In this document: positions 1-8,223 of the stretch, piece by piece
Numbering within the stretch: the stretch's first letter is position 1
Layout of the letters: the number at the start of each line of letters is the position of its first letter
NCBI GenBank assembly: GCA_964553615.1
Contig: CAZKMA010000022.1
Coordinates: 1 to 64,000, forward strand
Reading direction: 5' to 3'
Source of the DNA: DATKUC01 sp964553615
GTDB taxonomy: Bacteria; Spirochaetota; Spirochaetia; DSM-27196; DATKUC01
DNA: 64,000 nt
The notes under the pieces: model-generated
The model's input: only the letters and a program-made list of their open reading frames with translations
Database searches by the model: none
Told to the model about the DNA's origin: nothing
Program-made: the position numbers and the translations under genes

Positions 1-1449
1 CACTACCTCTCCTGCTACGGCGGGCAGGCGGTGCGGACTCCGAACATAGACAGGCTCGCCGCACGCGGCATCGTGTTCGACAACCACTACAGCGGCTCTC
101 TTCCCTGCATGCCCGCCCGGCGGGAGATGATGACAGGGAGGCTGAACTTCCTCGAAGCGCCGTGGGGACCGATAGAACCGTGGGACGACTGCCTCCCGAA
201 TCTGTTGCGCTCCGGCAGCGGCACCTACACTCACATGATCACCGACCACTATCACTATTTCCACAGCGGTGGGGAGGTGTACCACACGCTCTTTGACTCC
301 TACGAGTTCGAGCGCGGTCAGGAGGGCGATCGGTGGAAGCCGATGGTGGAGATAGACCAGCTTCCTGCGCGCCCGAAAGGCAAGGACGAGCTTCTTCGCT
401 TCTACGAAGCAAATCGACGGTCGATGGATACCGAGGCCGACGAATCATACTCCACACCGCGCTGCTTCATGCGGGCCATGGAGTTTCTGGAGCGCAACCA
501 TACCGCGGATAACTGGCACCTGCACCTCGAGGTGTTCGATCCGCACGAGCCGTTCGACTGCCCCGAGCGGTACACGAAGATGTATGATGACGAGTGGGCC
601 GCCGAGCACTTCACGTGGCCGGAATATGCGCCGCTGGATCCGAAAAAGGACGACGAAAAGGCCGTCGCCCACATCCGCAAGTGCTACGCCGGAGCGCTCA
701 CCATGGCCGACGTGTGGCTCGGGAAGCTCCTGGACACCATGGACCGGCTCAGGCTCTGGGACGAGGTTAACCTGGTATTCACGACAGACCACGGCCATCT
801 GCTCGGCGAGCACGGCTACTGGGCCAAGAACTACATGTTCGACTACGAAGAGCTTGCACACATACCGCTCATCGTCTGTACGCCATCCGGGACCGCAGGA
901 CGTTCGGCCGCCATTACGGCAACCATGGACCTCATGCCCACGTTCCTGGACCTTCACGGTACGGCAATACCCCGGAGTGTACAGGGCCGCTCAATGCGCC
1001 CGCTTTTCGGCCGGCAGCCTGCGGATCTGCACGCCCTGCACGAGGCCATCCTCTTTGGCTACTTCGGAAAGGACCTGAACCTCTTCGATGGGAAGTACAC
1101 CTACTGCAGACAACCACTCCCCGGCAGCATCGTGCACCATCATACAGCCATGCCGCGCGGATTCTTCGACTTCGTCGATCGGGAGCTTCTTTCAAAAGCC
1201 GAGCTCGGCATCTTCCTGGATCATTGCCACGGCATTCCGCACTACCGGATAGCAGTGCCGTCGCAACCGCACATCCACGCTACCGACTTCAACCCGATCT
1301 ACGACGTAACGGCAGACCCGGGCCAGACAGCGCCGGTGAAAGACCCGGCGCTCGAAAAAGTCCTCGCTTCCAAAATGAGCACGCTGCTCCACGAGTACGG
1401 CGCTCCCGCGTGCCAGTTTGACCGGACGGGGCTTGCCAGGGACCAGTAG
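1..1449 (+). CDS. Sulfatase, alkaline-phosphatase superfamily (5' end outside window)
   Basis: The reading frame is open from base 1 and encodes about 482 residues, so the true start lies upstream. The visible N-terminus has the sulfatase features LSCYGG and TPNIDRLAARG. These are followed by the active-site motif C-M-P-A-R (Cys codon at 106-108), which fits the C-x-P-x-R signature whose Cys is converted to formylglycine. Further on are a DPHEPF segment and TTDHGHLLGEHG (about nt 784-820), the usual metal-binding Asp-His of the family. The enzyme should hydrolyse a sulfate ester, probably of a sulfated glycan, but the substrate cannot be read from sequence. No sulfatase-modifying enzyme is in the window. 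It converges with the lipoprotein gene at 1518. Confidence 0.9.
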   Translation, partial: HYLSCYGGQAVRTPNIDRLAARGIVFDNHYSGSLPCMPARREMMTGRLNFLEAPWGPIEPWDDCLPNLLRSGSGTYTHMITDHYHYFHSGGEVYHTLFDSYEFERGQEGDRWKPMVEIDQLPARPKGKDELLRFYEANRRSMDTEADESYSTPRCFMRAMEFLERNHTADNWHLHLEVFDPHEPFDCPERYTKMYDDEWAAEHFTWPEYAPLDPKKDDEKAVAHIRKCYAGALTMADVWLGKLLDTMDRLRLWDEVNLVFTTDHGHLLGEHGYWAKNYMFDYEELAHIPLIVCTPSGTAGRSAAITATMDLMPTFLDLHGTAIPRSVQGRSMRPLFGRQPADLHALHEAILFGYFGKDLNLFDGKYTYCRQPLPGSIVHHHTAMPRGFFDFVDRELLSKAELGIFLDHCHGIPHYRIAVPSQPHIHATDFNPIYDVTADPGQTAPVKDPALEKVLASKMSTLLHEYGAPACQFDRTGLARDQ

Positions 1450-1517
1450 CGCTCCGCAGACGGGCTGCCCCGGCCCGCATCGGCAACGACTGCGGCGGTC
1501 GCCGCGGCGATTACCCC

Positions 1518-1979
1518 TCACCTCCCGCGCCACTCTTCGACCCGGCCGCGGCGAGCATACCAGGTAATCGTCCCCAGGTCCCCGGCAAAACCTTCCCGAA
1601 TGACAAACCGGTAGGGATCCCTCGGGGTGTAGGTACGCAGCACCCAGGTTCCGCGCGGAGTGAGGATTCGGTAGGAGTAGCGGGTAATGACGTACGGTCC
1701 GTATGAGAAGCGAGCCAGCCGGAAATAGCCTTCGCGGTCCGTCCGGACTACGTGAACCACACCGGTGTTCAGGTTGCGCACCGTTACTTCCACGCTCTCA
1801 GCACGAGCGCCGTTCCACGCGGGAAACTCGGGGTCATTTCCCGGAATGAAGACAATCCGTCCGGTCAGGGCTGCGCGGTGAACCGGATAGCTCCGAACCA
1901 CGTAGGTGGCGCAGCTTGCAAGAAGCACCGAGAGCCCCAGAATTACAACTGACAGTCCAACAAACTTCGATACACGCAT
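1518..1979 (-). CDS. Small lipoprotein with carboxypeptidase-regulatory-like (transthyretin-type) domain
   Basis: About 153 residues. The chosen ATG at 1979 is preceded by GGAGG and begins a signal peptide (MRVSKFVGLSVV) that ends in a lipobox, LLASC. A longer in-frame version exists but would bury this signal inside the protein. The mature part has an extra-cytoplasmic beta-sandwich look: a segment reading VRNLNTGVVHVVRTDREGYF resembles the carboxypeptidase-regulatory-like/transthyretin fold found on surface proteins. A role in the envelope is inferred; no enzymatic motif is seen. It is divergent from the outer-membrane-like gene at 2198. Confidence 0.7.
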   Translation of the reverse strand: MRVSKFVGLSVVILGLSVLLASCATYVVRSYPVHRAALTGRIVFIPGNDPEFPAWNGARAESVEVTVRNLNTGVVHVVRTDREGYFRLARFSYGPYVITRYSYRILTPRGTWVLRTYTPRDPYRFVIREGFAGDLGTITWYARRGRVEEWRGR

Positions 1980-2106
1980 AGGATCGCTATCCTCCGTATT
2001 TTGGTCGTCGGAAACCACGGGGCGGTTCCCGGATTTTTCGAATCTGGCCGCAATTTCATCGACGAGGTTCCTGTCGCAAGACAGGGATCTGTTGCCAAAA
2101 TTCCGC

Positions 2107-2135
2107 TTGATTTCGAAAATTCCGTCCACTACAAT
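2107..2135 (+). promoter_or_regulatory. Predicted sigma-70 promoter for the gene at 2198
   Basis: TTGATT (2107-2112), 17-base spacer, TACAAT (2130-2135). The expected start of transcription, near 2142, falls inside the inverted repeat 2134-2169. Confidence 0.6.
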
Positions 2136-2169
2136 TTTCTCAGAACTGCGGATGCGGTTCTGAGAAAAT
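2134..2169. repeat. Perfect 13-bp inverted repeat at the promoter start site
   Basis: Arms 2134-2146 (ATTTTCTCAGAAC) and 2157-2169 are exact reverse complements around a 10-base loop. It overlaps the -10 box and the predicted transcript start of the gene at 2198. It could be a protein-binding operator or a 5' stem-loop that stabilises the mRNA. Confidence 0.75.
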
Positions 2170-2197
2170 CCACAAGAGAGATTTGGGGGAGCTTGCC

Positions 2198-2791
2198 ATG
2201 AACAAACTGTTGCGTTTCATTCTAGTCACGACGGGTTTTGTACTCCTTGTTTCAGCACCCGTTTTCGCCGACAACCAGTCGGGATCTCAACATCGGGGTT
2301 TCTTCTTTGAAGTCCAGATTGGACCGGCGCTGACCTCGTATGATGCAGCCACGGATGCGGCATTTGCCAGCGCTGAGGCAATGGGTCTGTCACGTCTTCG
2401 CCTGGGACTCGGTGCAACGCTTGGTTTTGCCGTCAGCCCCACGATATATCTGACGGGTGGAGTTGAAGGCTACGGGGACCGTTTCTATGACAGCACGGGG
2501 TACATCCAGTTAAATACCTACCTCTGGGTCGTTGGGCTGCGATTCTATCCGTTCTCGAATGGGCTGGTTCTGGGCGCCCGCGGCGGGTTTGCAACAACAT
2601 CGGTGGTGTCGGATATCGGGGTCTCCGGCTATTCGTCGACTCCGGGTTCCGGGTTCGGCGTACTTGTGGCCTACGATTTCGGCGGTTTCACCGGCATGGG
2701 CTTCGAGATCGGCGCGAGGGTGGACTACTGTACGATCAATGGCAGTCCGTTTACGGGCGAATGCGCCTATGTGGCACTGGACTGGAAGTAG
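2198..2791 (+). CDS. Outer-membrane beta-barrel-like protein
   Basis: About 197 residues. The start at 2198 is chosen because MNKLLRFILV begins a clean signal peptide ending at VFA-DN, and a GGGGGAG ribosome site lies just upstream; an earlier in-frame start at 2183 would spoil this. The mature protein is rich in Gly and aromatic residues in alternating strands (for example GLRFYPFSNGLVLGARGGF) and ends with an aromatic-rich VALDWK. This is the pattern of a small 8-stranded outer-membrane barrel. Function unknown; a structural or porin-like envelope role is inferred. A second protein of the same style is encoded at 4865. Confidence 0.65.
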   Translation: MNKLLRFILVTTGFVLLVSAPVFADNQSGSQHRGFFFEVQIGPALTSYDAATDAAFASAEAMGLSRLRLGLGATLGFAVSPTIYLTGGVEGYGDRFYDSTGYIQLNTYLWVVGLRFYPFSNGLVLGARGGFATTSVVSDIGVSGYSSTPGSGFGVLVAYDFGGFTGMGFEIGARVDYCTINGSPFTGECAYVALDWK

Positions 2792-2820
2792 AAAGCTCCC
2801 GGAATGGATAGGAGCCATCC

Positions 2821-2850
2821 GCACGCCTGCAGTCACCGCTGCGGGCGTGC
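2821..2850 (+). terminator. Stable hairpin downstream of the outer-membrane gene
   Basis: A 12-bp stem (2821-2832 with 2839-2850, one T-G wobble) around a 6-base loop, 29 bases after the stop codon at 2791. No T-run follows, so it may be a weak terminator or a 3' protective stem. Confidence 0.45.
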
Positions 2851-3108
2851 GCTCAGTATGCGGAATCGGCGGCCCCCCCTCCAAAACATGAGGTAAGTAA
2901 GATACGGGAAAGACCGGTGGATCGATGGAATCAGTTATCTCAACGTTACCCGACACGTTCTTCATCCCTCTCGCGTCGCCGAACCGGCGGCACCATTCGG
3001 CGCTCCTCCTTTTCCTGGAGATCATAGACGCCGCGAAACGAAGTCCCTGAGCGGATGGCGGCCACCTTCCGCAGTGACCGTTTGAGGGCGCGAACTTTCC
3101 ACAAACAC
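2851..3108. other. Intergenic stretch without a supportable gene
   Basis: This part of the 397-base gap between 2791 and 3189 shows no convincing coding region or RNA gene. A short basic minus-strand frame (2946-3149) has no family signature and overlaps the PadR promoter and operator, so it is not called. Confidence 0.6.
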
Positions 3109-3166
3109 TTGACTGCACCTCTTCGCATCATTACTGTTATCAACATCATACTGTTTATAACAGTAA
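3109..3166 (+). promoter_or_regulatory. Promoter and PadR-type operator
   Basis: TTGACT (3109-3114), 17 bases, TACTGT (3132-3137). The -10 box sits inside a perfect 10-bp inverted repeat, TTACTGTTAT (3131-3140) and ATAACAGTAA (3157-3166), with a 16-base spacer. This placement fits autorepression by the PadR protein encoded 23 bases downstream. Confidence 0.75.
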
Positions 3167-3188
3167 CTTAAGTGAGGATTGGGCATTC

Positions 3189-3542
3189 ATGTCCAGAACA
3201 CCGAGCCGACACACGCCGGCCTTCCTTCTTCTTCTCCTTGCAGACGGTCCCTCCTACGGGGCAGTGCTTCTTTCGCGCTTGCAGGCGGAGCTGCCGTTCT
3301 GCCTGTCGGACAGCGCCATCGTGTACCGCAGCCTCAAGCAGATGGAAGAGCAGGGGCTGGTCGATACGGAGTGGCGGCGGGAAGAGTCGGGCCAGCCACG
3401 GAAGTGGTACGCACTGAGTTCGAAGGGCACGGAGGCGCTTGCAGACTACGCAGAGGATATCCGCAAGCGCCAGGCAAACCTCGAGTATTTCACGAATCGC
3501 TACAAAGCACTCAACAGAAGGATTCAACATGAGCACTATTGA
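3189..3542 (+). CDS. PadR-family transcriptional regulator
   Basis: 117 residues. The N-terminal winged helix-turn-helix is recognisable from AFLLLLLADGPSYGAVLL, then DSAIVYRSLKQMEEQGLV (recognition helix and wing) and KWYALSSKGTEAL. This is the size and layout of small PadR repressors, which usually respond to a small toxic ligand. It sits directly behind a promoter with a strong inverted repeat, and its 3' end overlaps the start of the MFS exporter by 14 bases. The two form a ligand-responsive efflux operon; the ligand is unknown. Confidence 0.85.
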   Translation: MSRTPSRHTPAFLLLLLADGPSYGAVLLSRLQAELPFCLSDSAIVYRSLKQMEEQGLVDTEWRREESGQPRKWYALSSKGTEALADYAEDIRKRQANLEYFTNRYKALNRRIQHEHY

Positions 3543-4743
3543 GGCACGCGTGCCGGCTTCGGCGGAGACGAGCCGCTCGCATCGCGCCAGGACCATTACC
3601 GCACTTTCGTTCTCTCACATGCTGAACGACATGTACTCGAACTATCTCCCGCAGATGCTCCCGTTTCTCGTGGTTCTCATCCCCGGATTTACGGCCACCC
3701 AGGCGGCCATCCTGGTTTCGGTCTTTACCATCGTGGCATCCTTTTCCCAGCCGGTCTTCGGACAGCTCTTCGACGGGCGGGGGAAGGGGTGGATTTTCAA
3801 CGTCGGGACCATCTGGATGGCAGCCCTCCTGTCGCTCACCGGCATTGTCCACTCCTTCCCGGTCCTCGTGGTGATCTCGGGGCTGGCAGGACTCGGAACG
3901 GCAGCGTTTCACCCGCAGGCGTCCACCCTGGTGAGCAACGCGGCGGGAGGCCGCAAGGCTGTCATCCTTTCGGGCTTCATCGCGTTCGGCAACCTCGGTT
4001 TCGCCCTGAGTCCGCTTCTCCTCATCCCGCTCTTTCAGGCATACGGTCTTACGGCTACGGTGTTCACGGTTATTCCCGGTGTGCTCGTGGCGCTGCTTCT
4101 CTTCTTCGTAACCCCGCGTACCGTAACGGCAAAGAGCCGGAAGGCAACGGTGTCGCAGCTCTTTGAGTCGCTCAAGCCGGCGGCAGGAGAGCTCTCGGTC
4201 CTGATCGGGGTAATTGCGCTCCGCTCGCTCGCGTACACGGGCATGCTCGCCATGCTCCCGCTCTATTTCAAATCGCGCGCTCTTTCCAACATCGTCTCGA
4301 GCCACCTCCTGACGGTCATGCTCTTGAGCGGCGCCGCAGGCGGCATCATCGGCGGCTTTCTCTCGGACCGATACGGCCGCAAGCGCATCATTGCCGGTTC
4401 ACTGATCATAGCAACACCGCTCTTCCTCGGGTTTCTCCTTACGCAGGGAGCAATCAGCATTGTGCTTCTGGGCCTTGCGGGCGCTGCGCTCATGTCGAAC
4501 TTTTCGGTAACGGTCGTTGCGGCGCAGGAGGCTATTCCGAACAACAAGGCGCTTGCCGCGGGACTCAGCATGGGATTTGCAGGCGGCCTGGGCGCGCTCG
4601 CAGTCATTCCGGTCGGACGAATCGGTGATGTCGCGGGACTCGGCACGGCAGTGACCATTCTGTTTCTCCTTCCGCTTGCGGCAGGAATTCTTGGGCTCTT
4701 CCTGAAAAGCCGGCCTTCGGCGCGCGCCCTGCGCGGCGCCTGA
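3529..4743 (+). CDS. MFS efflux transporter, fosmidomycin-resistance (Fsr) type
   Basis: About 404 residues with roughly 12 hydrophobic segments. The ATG at 3529 is chosen because it overlaps the PadR stop region and begins a sensible cytoplasmic N-terminus; the longer frame would read through padR. The segment ALSFSHMLNDMYSNYLP at the first helix closely resembles Fsr-type transporters, and FLSDRYGRKR (about residue 285) is the conserved MFS loop between helices. The probable role is proton-driven drug or metabolite export, controlled by the upstream PadR. Substrate not determinable. Confidence 0.85.
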   Translation: MSTIEARVPASAETSRSHRARTITALSFSHMLNDMYSNYLPQMLPFLVVLIPGFTATQAAILVSVFTIVASFSQPVFGQLFDGRGKGWIFNVGTIWMAALLSLTGIVHSFPVLVVISGLAGLGTAAFHPQASTLVSNAAGGRKAVILSGFIAFGNLGFALSPLLLIPLFQAYGLTATVFTVIPGVLVALLLFFVTPRTVTAKSRKATVSQLFESLKPAAGELSVLIGVIALRSLAYTGMLAMLPLYFKSRALSNIVSSHLLTVMLLSGAAGGIIGGFLSDRYGRKRIIAGSLIIATPLFLGFLLTQGAISIVLLGLAGAALMSNFSVTVVAAQEAIPNNKALAAGLSMGFAGGLGALAVIPVGRIGDVAGLGTAVTILFLLPLAAGILGLFLKSRPSARALRGA

Positions 4744-4806
4744 AGCGGCGCAGGCTTTCCGCAGGACTCTCCCCAGTAAACATGAGATGCAAGATAAGGA
4801 ATTCGC

Positions 4807-4815
4807 TGCTACAAT
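4807..4815 (+). promoter_or_regulatory. Extended -10 promoter for the gene at 4865
   Basis: TGCTACAAT carries the TGn extension. No good -35 box is found 16-18 bases upstream, as is typical of extended -10 promoters. Confidence 0.4.
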
Positions 4816-4864
4816 AGACTGGTACGGCCTATGGCCTGCGAATATTGCTCGTGGAGGGGGTGTC

Positions 4865-5368
4865 ATGCACAGACTTCACTTCAGAATAGCGCTACTGACT
4901 GGACTTCTTGGAATCTGCGCCCTGCCGCTGTGGGCCGCGGATAATGCAGGGACGAACTACCCCGTCCTGGGAATCGTCATTGGAACGCCGAGTCTCGGTG
5001 TGAATGCGATTGTCGGTTACGATCTCGGGCCGGTTGAACTGCGGTTATCCGGCGGGATCGGGAACTCGACCAACACCGCAAACCACAGCCTGTCGTGGGG
5101 ACTTCAGGCAAATGTCGCCTACACGTTCCTGGACGTCAAGGGCGTGGTCAGCCAGTTCGGGCTGTTCGGCAATTACATCAACCTGGGTAACACTACCCCG
5201 TCGCAGGTCGCCGGCATCGGCACAGCGGTCAGTATCTGCCTTTTCGGTTTCTTTGCGGACGTGGGACTCGGTGTGAACGTCCTTCCGAATCACCTTCAGG
5301 GACTCGCAGTCATCGCCGGTATCCTGAACTTCGACTTCCAGATCGGCTATATGTACCGGTTTCGCTGA
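4865..5368 (+). CDS. Small secreted, outer-membrane beta-barrel-like protein
   Basis: About 167 residues. The ATG at 4865 follows GGAGGGGG and starts a signal peptide with a cleavage-like LWA-AD site. The mature chain has alternating hydrophobic strands with many Gly, Asn and aromatic residues and ends in QIGYMYRFR, where the aromatic C-terminus suits outer-membrane insertion. It resembles in style, not closely in sequence, the protein at 2198. Function unknown. It converges with the sucrose phosphorylase gene. Confidence 0.6.
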   Translation: MHRLHFRIALLTGLLGICALPLWAADNAGTNYPVLGIVIGTPSLGVNAIVGYDLGPVELRLSGGIGNSTNTANHSLSWGLQANVAYTFLDVKGVVSQFGLFGNYINLGNTTPSQVAGIGTAVSICLFGFFADVGLGVNVLPNHLQGLAVIAGILNFDFQIGYMYRFR

Positions 5369-5441
5369 AAACACGGAGCGCTGCGGGAATCTGCGGCACA
5401 TGCGGGTGAAACGGCACCGGCGGACATTCGTTGCCGACCGG

Positions 5442-6911
5442 CTACACTGCAATCTCCTCGCGGCGGTCACCTTCGAGGACGGTAATCGTGGCGCAGCAGG
5501 TTGGGAGGTCGACCGCGAGACTGCACGAGGATGAGTCATTCCTCCAGGACAGGACCAGGGTGTTGTCCTCACTCGCCTCGACGCTGAAAGTACCGTTGAA
5601 CGCCGCAAAACTGTTCCTGAATTGGATCAGCCTGAGGAGCCGCTTCACGACAGGCCGCGAAACCGCCTTTTCTATTTCCGGAATGGAATAGTTGTGCCGG
5701 TTGACCGCGCGGCCCTCTCCGGCGGCACGGACCGCCTCCTGGTCGTTCTCTCCGGCAAGGAGTCCTACGTAGTAGACCTGCGGAATACCGGGGGCAAAGA
5801 ACTGGAGCGCACGCGCGGCAAGGTAGGCGTCGTCGTTCCCGTTAAGCGCCGAGTAGTAGGTGCAGTTAATCTGATGTGCGTCGAAGCCCGGGTGCGGCAT
5901 GTGGGTGCCGGACAGGATGCGGTTGAGGTTTGCCCCGCGGTCCAGGCAGAGATCCACCATGCGCTTCGATTCTTCCAATTCGAGTACGCCGTCGAGGTCC
6001 GGCTGTACCGGAATGCCGTCGTGGCAGTCGAGCATGGTAAAGCGGTGGCCGGGCATGGTCGCAAGATACTCTTTCAGCTTCCCTCCCGACCGGTTCTGCA
6101 GCGTGAAGAGGATGAGCCCGGGCAATACGAAGTCGTAGGTCCAGTATCCCTTCGCAGAGAGCTTGTCCTGCACGGTGTAGTGGTCATGCACCTCGGGCAG
6201 GAGCTCGAGGCCGAACGACCGCGCGATATCGATGAGCCAGTCGAGCGTCTGGTAGATTTCCGGCTCCACCATGAAACAACTTGTTCCCGGCTTCTTCGTC
6301 ACGTAGCCAATCGCGTCCAGCCTGACGGCGCGGATGCCCATCCGCGCGAACCGCTCGAGCGACTCGCGGAGGAACTCCCGCGTAGTTCCGGAGTTCACAT
6401 CGAGGTCGATCTGCTCAGACCAGTCCCGCGTCCCAAAGGAGGTCCAGATCCGCTCCACATCGCCCGTCTTTTTGATCTTCACATCCGAAAACGGATTCTC
6501 GGGCTTGCGGAGGAAGATGCGGGCAACGTCTTCGGAATCCGCCCTCCCCTCCGGCCACACCTTGTCCAGGGTAATGAACATGTCGGCATACTTCGACTCG
6601 CGCCCGTTCTCTTCGAAGTCACGAAAGTAGTCGGATTTTCGGGAGATGTGGTTCACCATGAGGTCGACCATGACGTCTGTCATGCCGGCAAGTCGCGTAA
6701 TATCTTCCCAGGTCCCGAACTGCGGATCGATCCGGGCATAGGTGGTCGGGGCGAATCCGCGGTCGGCGGATGAGGGAAAGGGCGGCAGGATGTGCACGCC
6801 ACCCGCCACGGCCTCCGGAAAGAAGCGGTTCACCGCATCGTGAAGCGATCCGAGCGTTCCTCCGAGTGAATCGGCATAGGTAATGAGTTGTACTTTGTTC
6901 TTGATTGACAT
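5442..6911 (-). CDS. Sucrose phosphorylase (glycoside hydrolase family 13, subfamily 18)
   Basis: 489 residues from the ATG at 6911, which is preceded by AAAGG. Starting further upstream would extend antisense into the next gene. The N-terminus KNKVQLITYADSLGG is the hallmark start of sucrose phosphorylases. The catalytic residues are visible: nucleophile D199 in RLDAIGY, acid/base E240 in LLPEVHDHY, and transition-state Asp D298 in DCHDGIPV. The C-terminal part with INCTYYSALNGND and GIPQVYYVGLLAG also matches. The reaction is sucrose plus phosphate to glucose-1-phosphate plus fructose, in the cytoplasm. A sucrose-6'-phosphate or glucosylglycerate phosphorylase is possible, as these share the fold. 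No sugar transporter is adjacent. Confidence 0.88.
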   Translation of the reverse strand: MSIKNKVQLITYADSLGGTLGSLHDAVNRFFPEAVAGGVHILPPFPSSADRGFAPTTYARIDPQFGTWEDITRLAGMTDVMVDLMVNHISRKSDYFRDFEENGRESKYADMFITLDKVWPEGRADSEDVARIFLRKPENPFSDVKIKKTGDVERIWTSFGTRDWSEQIDLDVNSGTTREFLRESLERFARMGIRAVRLDAIGYVTKKPGTSCFMVEPEIYQTLDWLIDIARSFGLELLPEVHDHYTVQDKLSAKGYWTYDFVLPGLILFTLQNRSGGKLKEYLATMPGHRFTMLDCHDGIPVQPDLDGVLELEESKRMVDLCLDRGANLNRILSGTHMPHPGFDAHQINCTYYSALNGNDDAYLAARALQFFAPGIPQVYYVGLLAGENDQEAVRAAGEGRAVNRHNYSIPEIEKAVSRPVVKRLLRLIQFRNSFAAFNGTFSVEASEDNTLVLSWRNDSSSCSLAVDLPTCCATITVLEGDRREEIAV

Positions 6912-7192
6912 TGTCTTTCTACCTTTCGTCGTTACGGGGGATTGTACGCGATTTCGGCAGAATTGATGCAGGGGTCGGGGCAAAAAAGTGCGCTCGCTGC
7001 CTGCGGGAAACGCAGGACCGATTTTTCGCCGCCGTTCGTGACGGGAAGACAGAGGACGTGCGCAAGGCTTTTCGCAAGAGGGCCAGTCTCGACGCACGGA
7101 ACGATCACGTGGACTCCGCGCTGAGCTTTGCGGCCTACTACGGTCAGCCGGAGACGGCGCGCATCCTGATCCAGGCCGGAGCAGTGGAGTAA
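6905..7192 (+). pseudogene. Ankyrin-repeat fragment (small gene or remnant)
   Basis: The 3' half encodes FFAAVRDGKTEDVRKAF followed by ALSFAAYYGQPETARILIQAGA, which is about one and a half ankyrin repeats. No ATG or well-placed ribosome site exists. The frame opens with TTG at 6905, inside the divergent start of the sucrose phosphorylase gene. It ends 15 bases before the hypE stop codon. It may be a truncated remnant of a larger ankyrin protein or a tiny gene with a poor start. Confidence 0.45.
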
Positions 7193-7206
7193 CGCAGAGT
7201 CCGGGG

Positions 7207-8223
7207 TCAGCAGATTCGCGGAAGCAGAAGGCCGCGCGGAAGATCGAGGATGCGCCGTCCGCCGACGACGGTTTCGAGCACCACGGTCCCCGCGTGGCCC
7301 TCGACAATCGAGCCGACTATCTCGGCGCGGGCACCGAGCGGGTTCGACCGCAGCGCGGTCATGGCCTGACCTGCCGCCTCCGGCGAGATCACGGCAATGA
7401 GCACTCCTTCGTTAGCAATCTCCAGCGGATTGAGCCCGAGGACCTCGGCAACCGAACCCACGGTGGCATCGACCGGGAACCGTTCCTCCTGGACCTCCAT
7501 GCCGAAAACGCCGCCGGAGATAGCCTCGTTCAGAACCGCGGCGACGCCGCCGCGCGTCGCGTCACGCATGAAGCGCAGCTCGGTGCCGAAGGTCAGAAGA
7601 GACTCACATAGCGGAAAGAGAAAGGCACAGTCGGACCGCAGCCCGGCACCGACGGCGAGGCGCTCGCGCGCGGCCATGACGGCGATACCGTGGGCGCCGA
7701 TCGGGCCGGAAACGAGCACTGCATCCCCGGATGTGATCGATTTCGCCGACAGCGCGGGATGAGCCCGGAACTCTCCGAGGCCGGTCGTGTTGATGTAGAG
7801 TCCGCCGCCCCTTCCCCGCGGTACAACCTTCGTGTCGCCGGTGACAATCGAAACGCCCGCATGCTCGGCAGCCTGCGCGACCGATGCCAGGATCCTTTCC
7901 AGATCGTCTACGGGAAGGCCCTCCTCGATTACGAGCCCGAGGCTGAGGTACCGGGGCACCGCACCAGCGACGGCCAGGTCGTTACAGGTGCCGAAGACGC
8001 AGAGTTTTCCGATGTCGGCCCCGGGGAAGAATAGCGGGTCGACGGTGTAGCTGTCCGTCGTCATGCAGACAGTTCCGCCAAGAGAGAGACGCGTCGAGTC
8101 CGAAAGTTCAGGATACGCCTGTCCCCCGAAGAGCGGATAGATGAGCTCTTCGACGAGCTCGCGCGAGAGCGCGCCGCCGCTGCCGTGCTCGAGCGAAATG
8201 AGTCGCTTATCGCCGCCTTTCAT
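7207..8223 (-). CDS. hypE: Hydrogenase maturation factor HypE
   Basis: 338 residues from the ATG at 8223, preceded by GGGAGGG and overlapping the hypD stop as ATGA. HypE dehydrates a thiocarbamoyl group on its C-terminal Cys to the thiocyanate that supplies cyanide to the NiFe-site iron. The diagnostic C-terminus PRIC is present, with the PurM-like ATP-binding core (EHGSGGALSREL near residue 12, VVTGDTKVVPRG-like segment near 135). It is the last gene of a tightly packed hypF-hypC-hypD-hypE string that serves the hoxH large subunit encoded at 14085. Confidence 0.95.
   Translation of the reverse strand: MKGGDKRLISLEHGSGGALSRELVEELIYPLFGGQAYPELSDSTRLSLGGTVCMTTDSYTVDPLFFPGADIGKLCVFGTCNDLAVAGAVPRYLSLGLVIEEGLPVDDLERILASVAQAAEHAGVSIVTGDTKVVPRGRGGGLYINTTGLGEFRAHPALSAKSITSGDAVLVSGPIGAHGIAVMAARERLAVGAGLRSDCAFLFPLCESLLTFGTELRFMRDATRGGVAAVLNEAISGGVFGMEVQEERFPVDATVGSVAEVLGLNPLEIANEGVLIAVISPEAAGQAMTALRSNPLGARAEIVGSIVEGHAGTVVLETVVGGRRILDLPRGLLLPRIC

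Noticed and set aside
2946..3149. Small basic minus-strand frame upstream of padR
   Set aside because: No ribosome site or family similarity, and it overlaps the padR promoter and operator.
5622..6773. 383-codon plus-strand frame opposite sucrose phosphorylase
   Set aside because: The minus strand carries a clear GH13 enzyme with all catalytic residues; the opposite frame is an antisense shadow.
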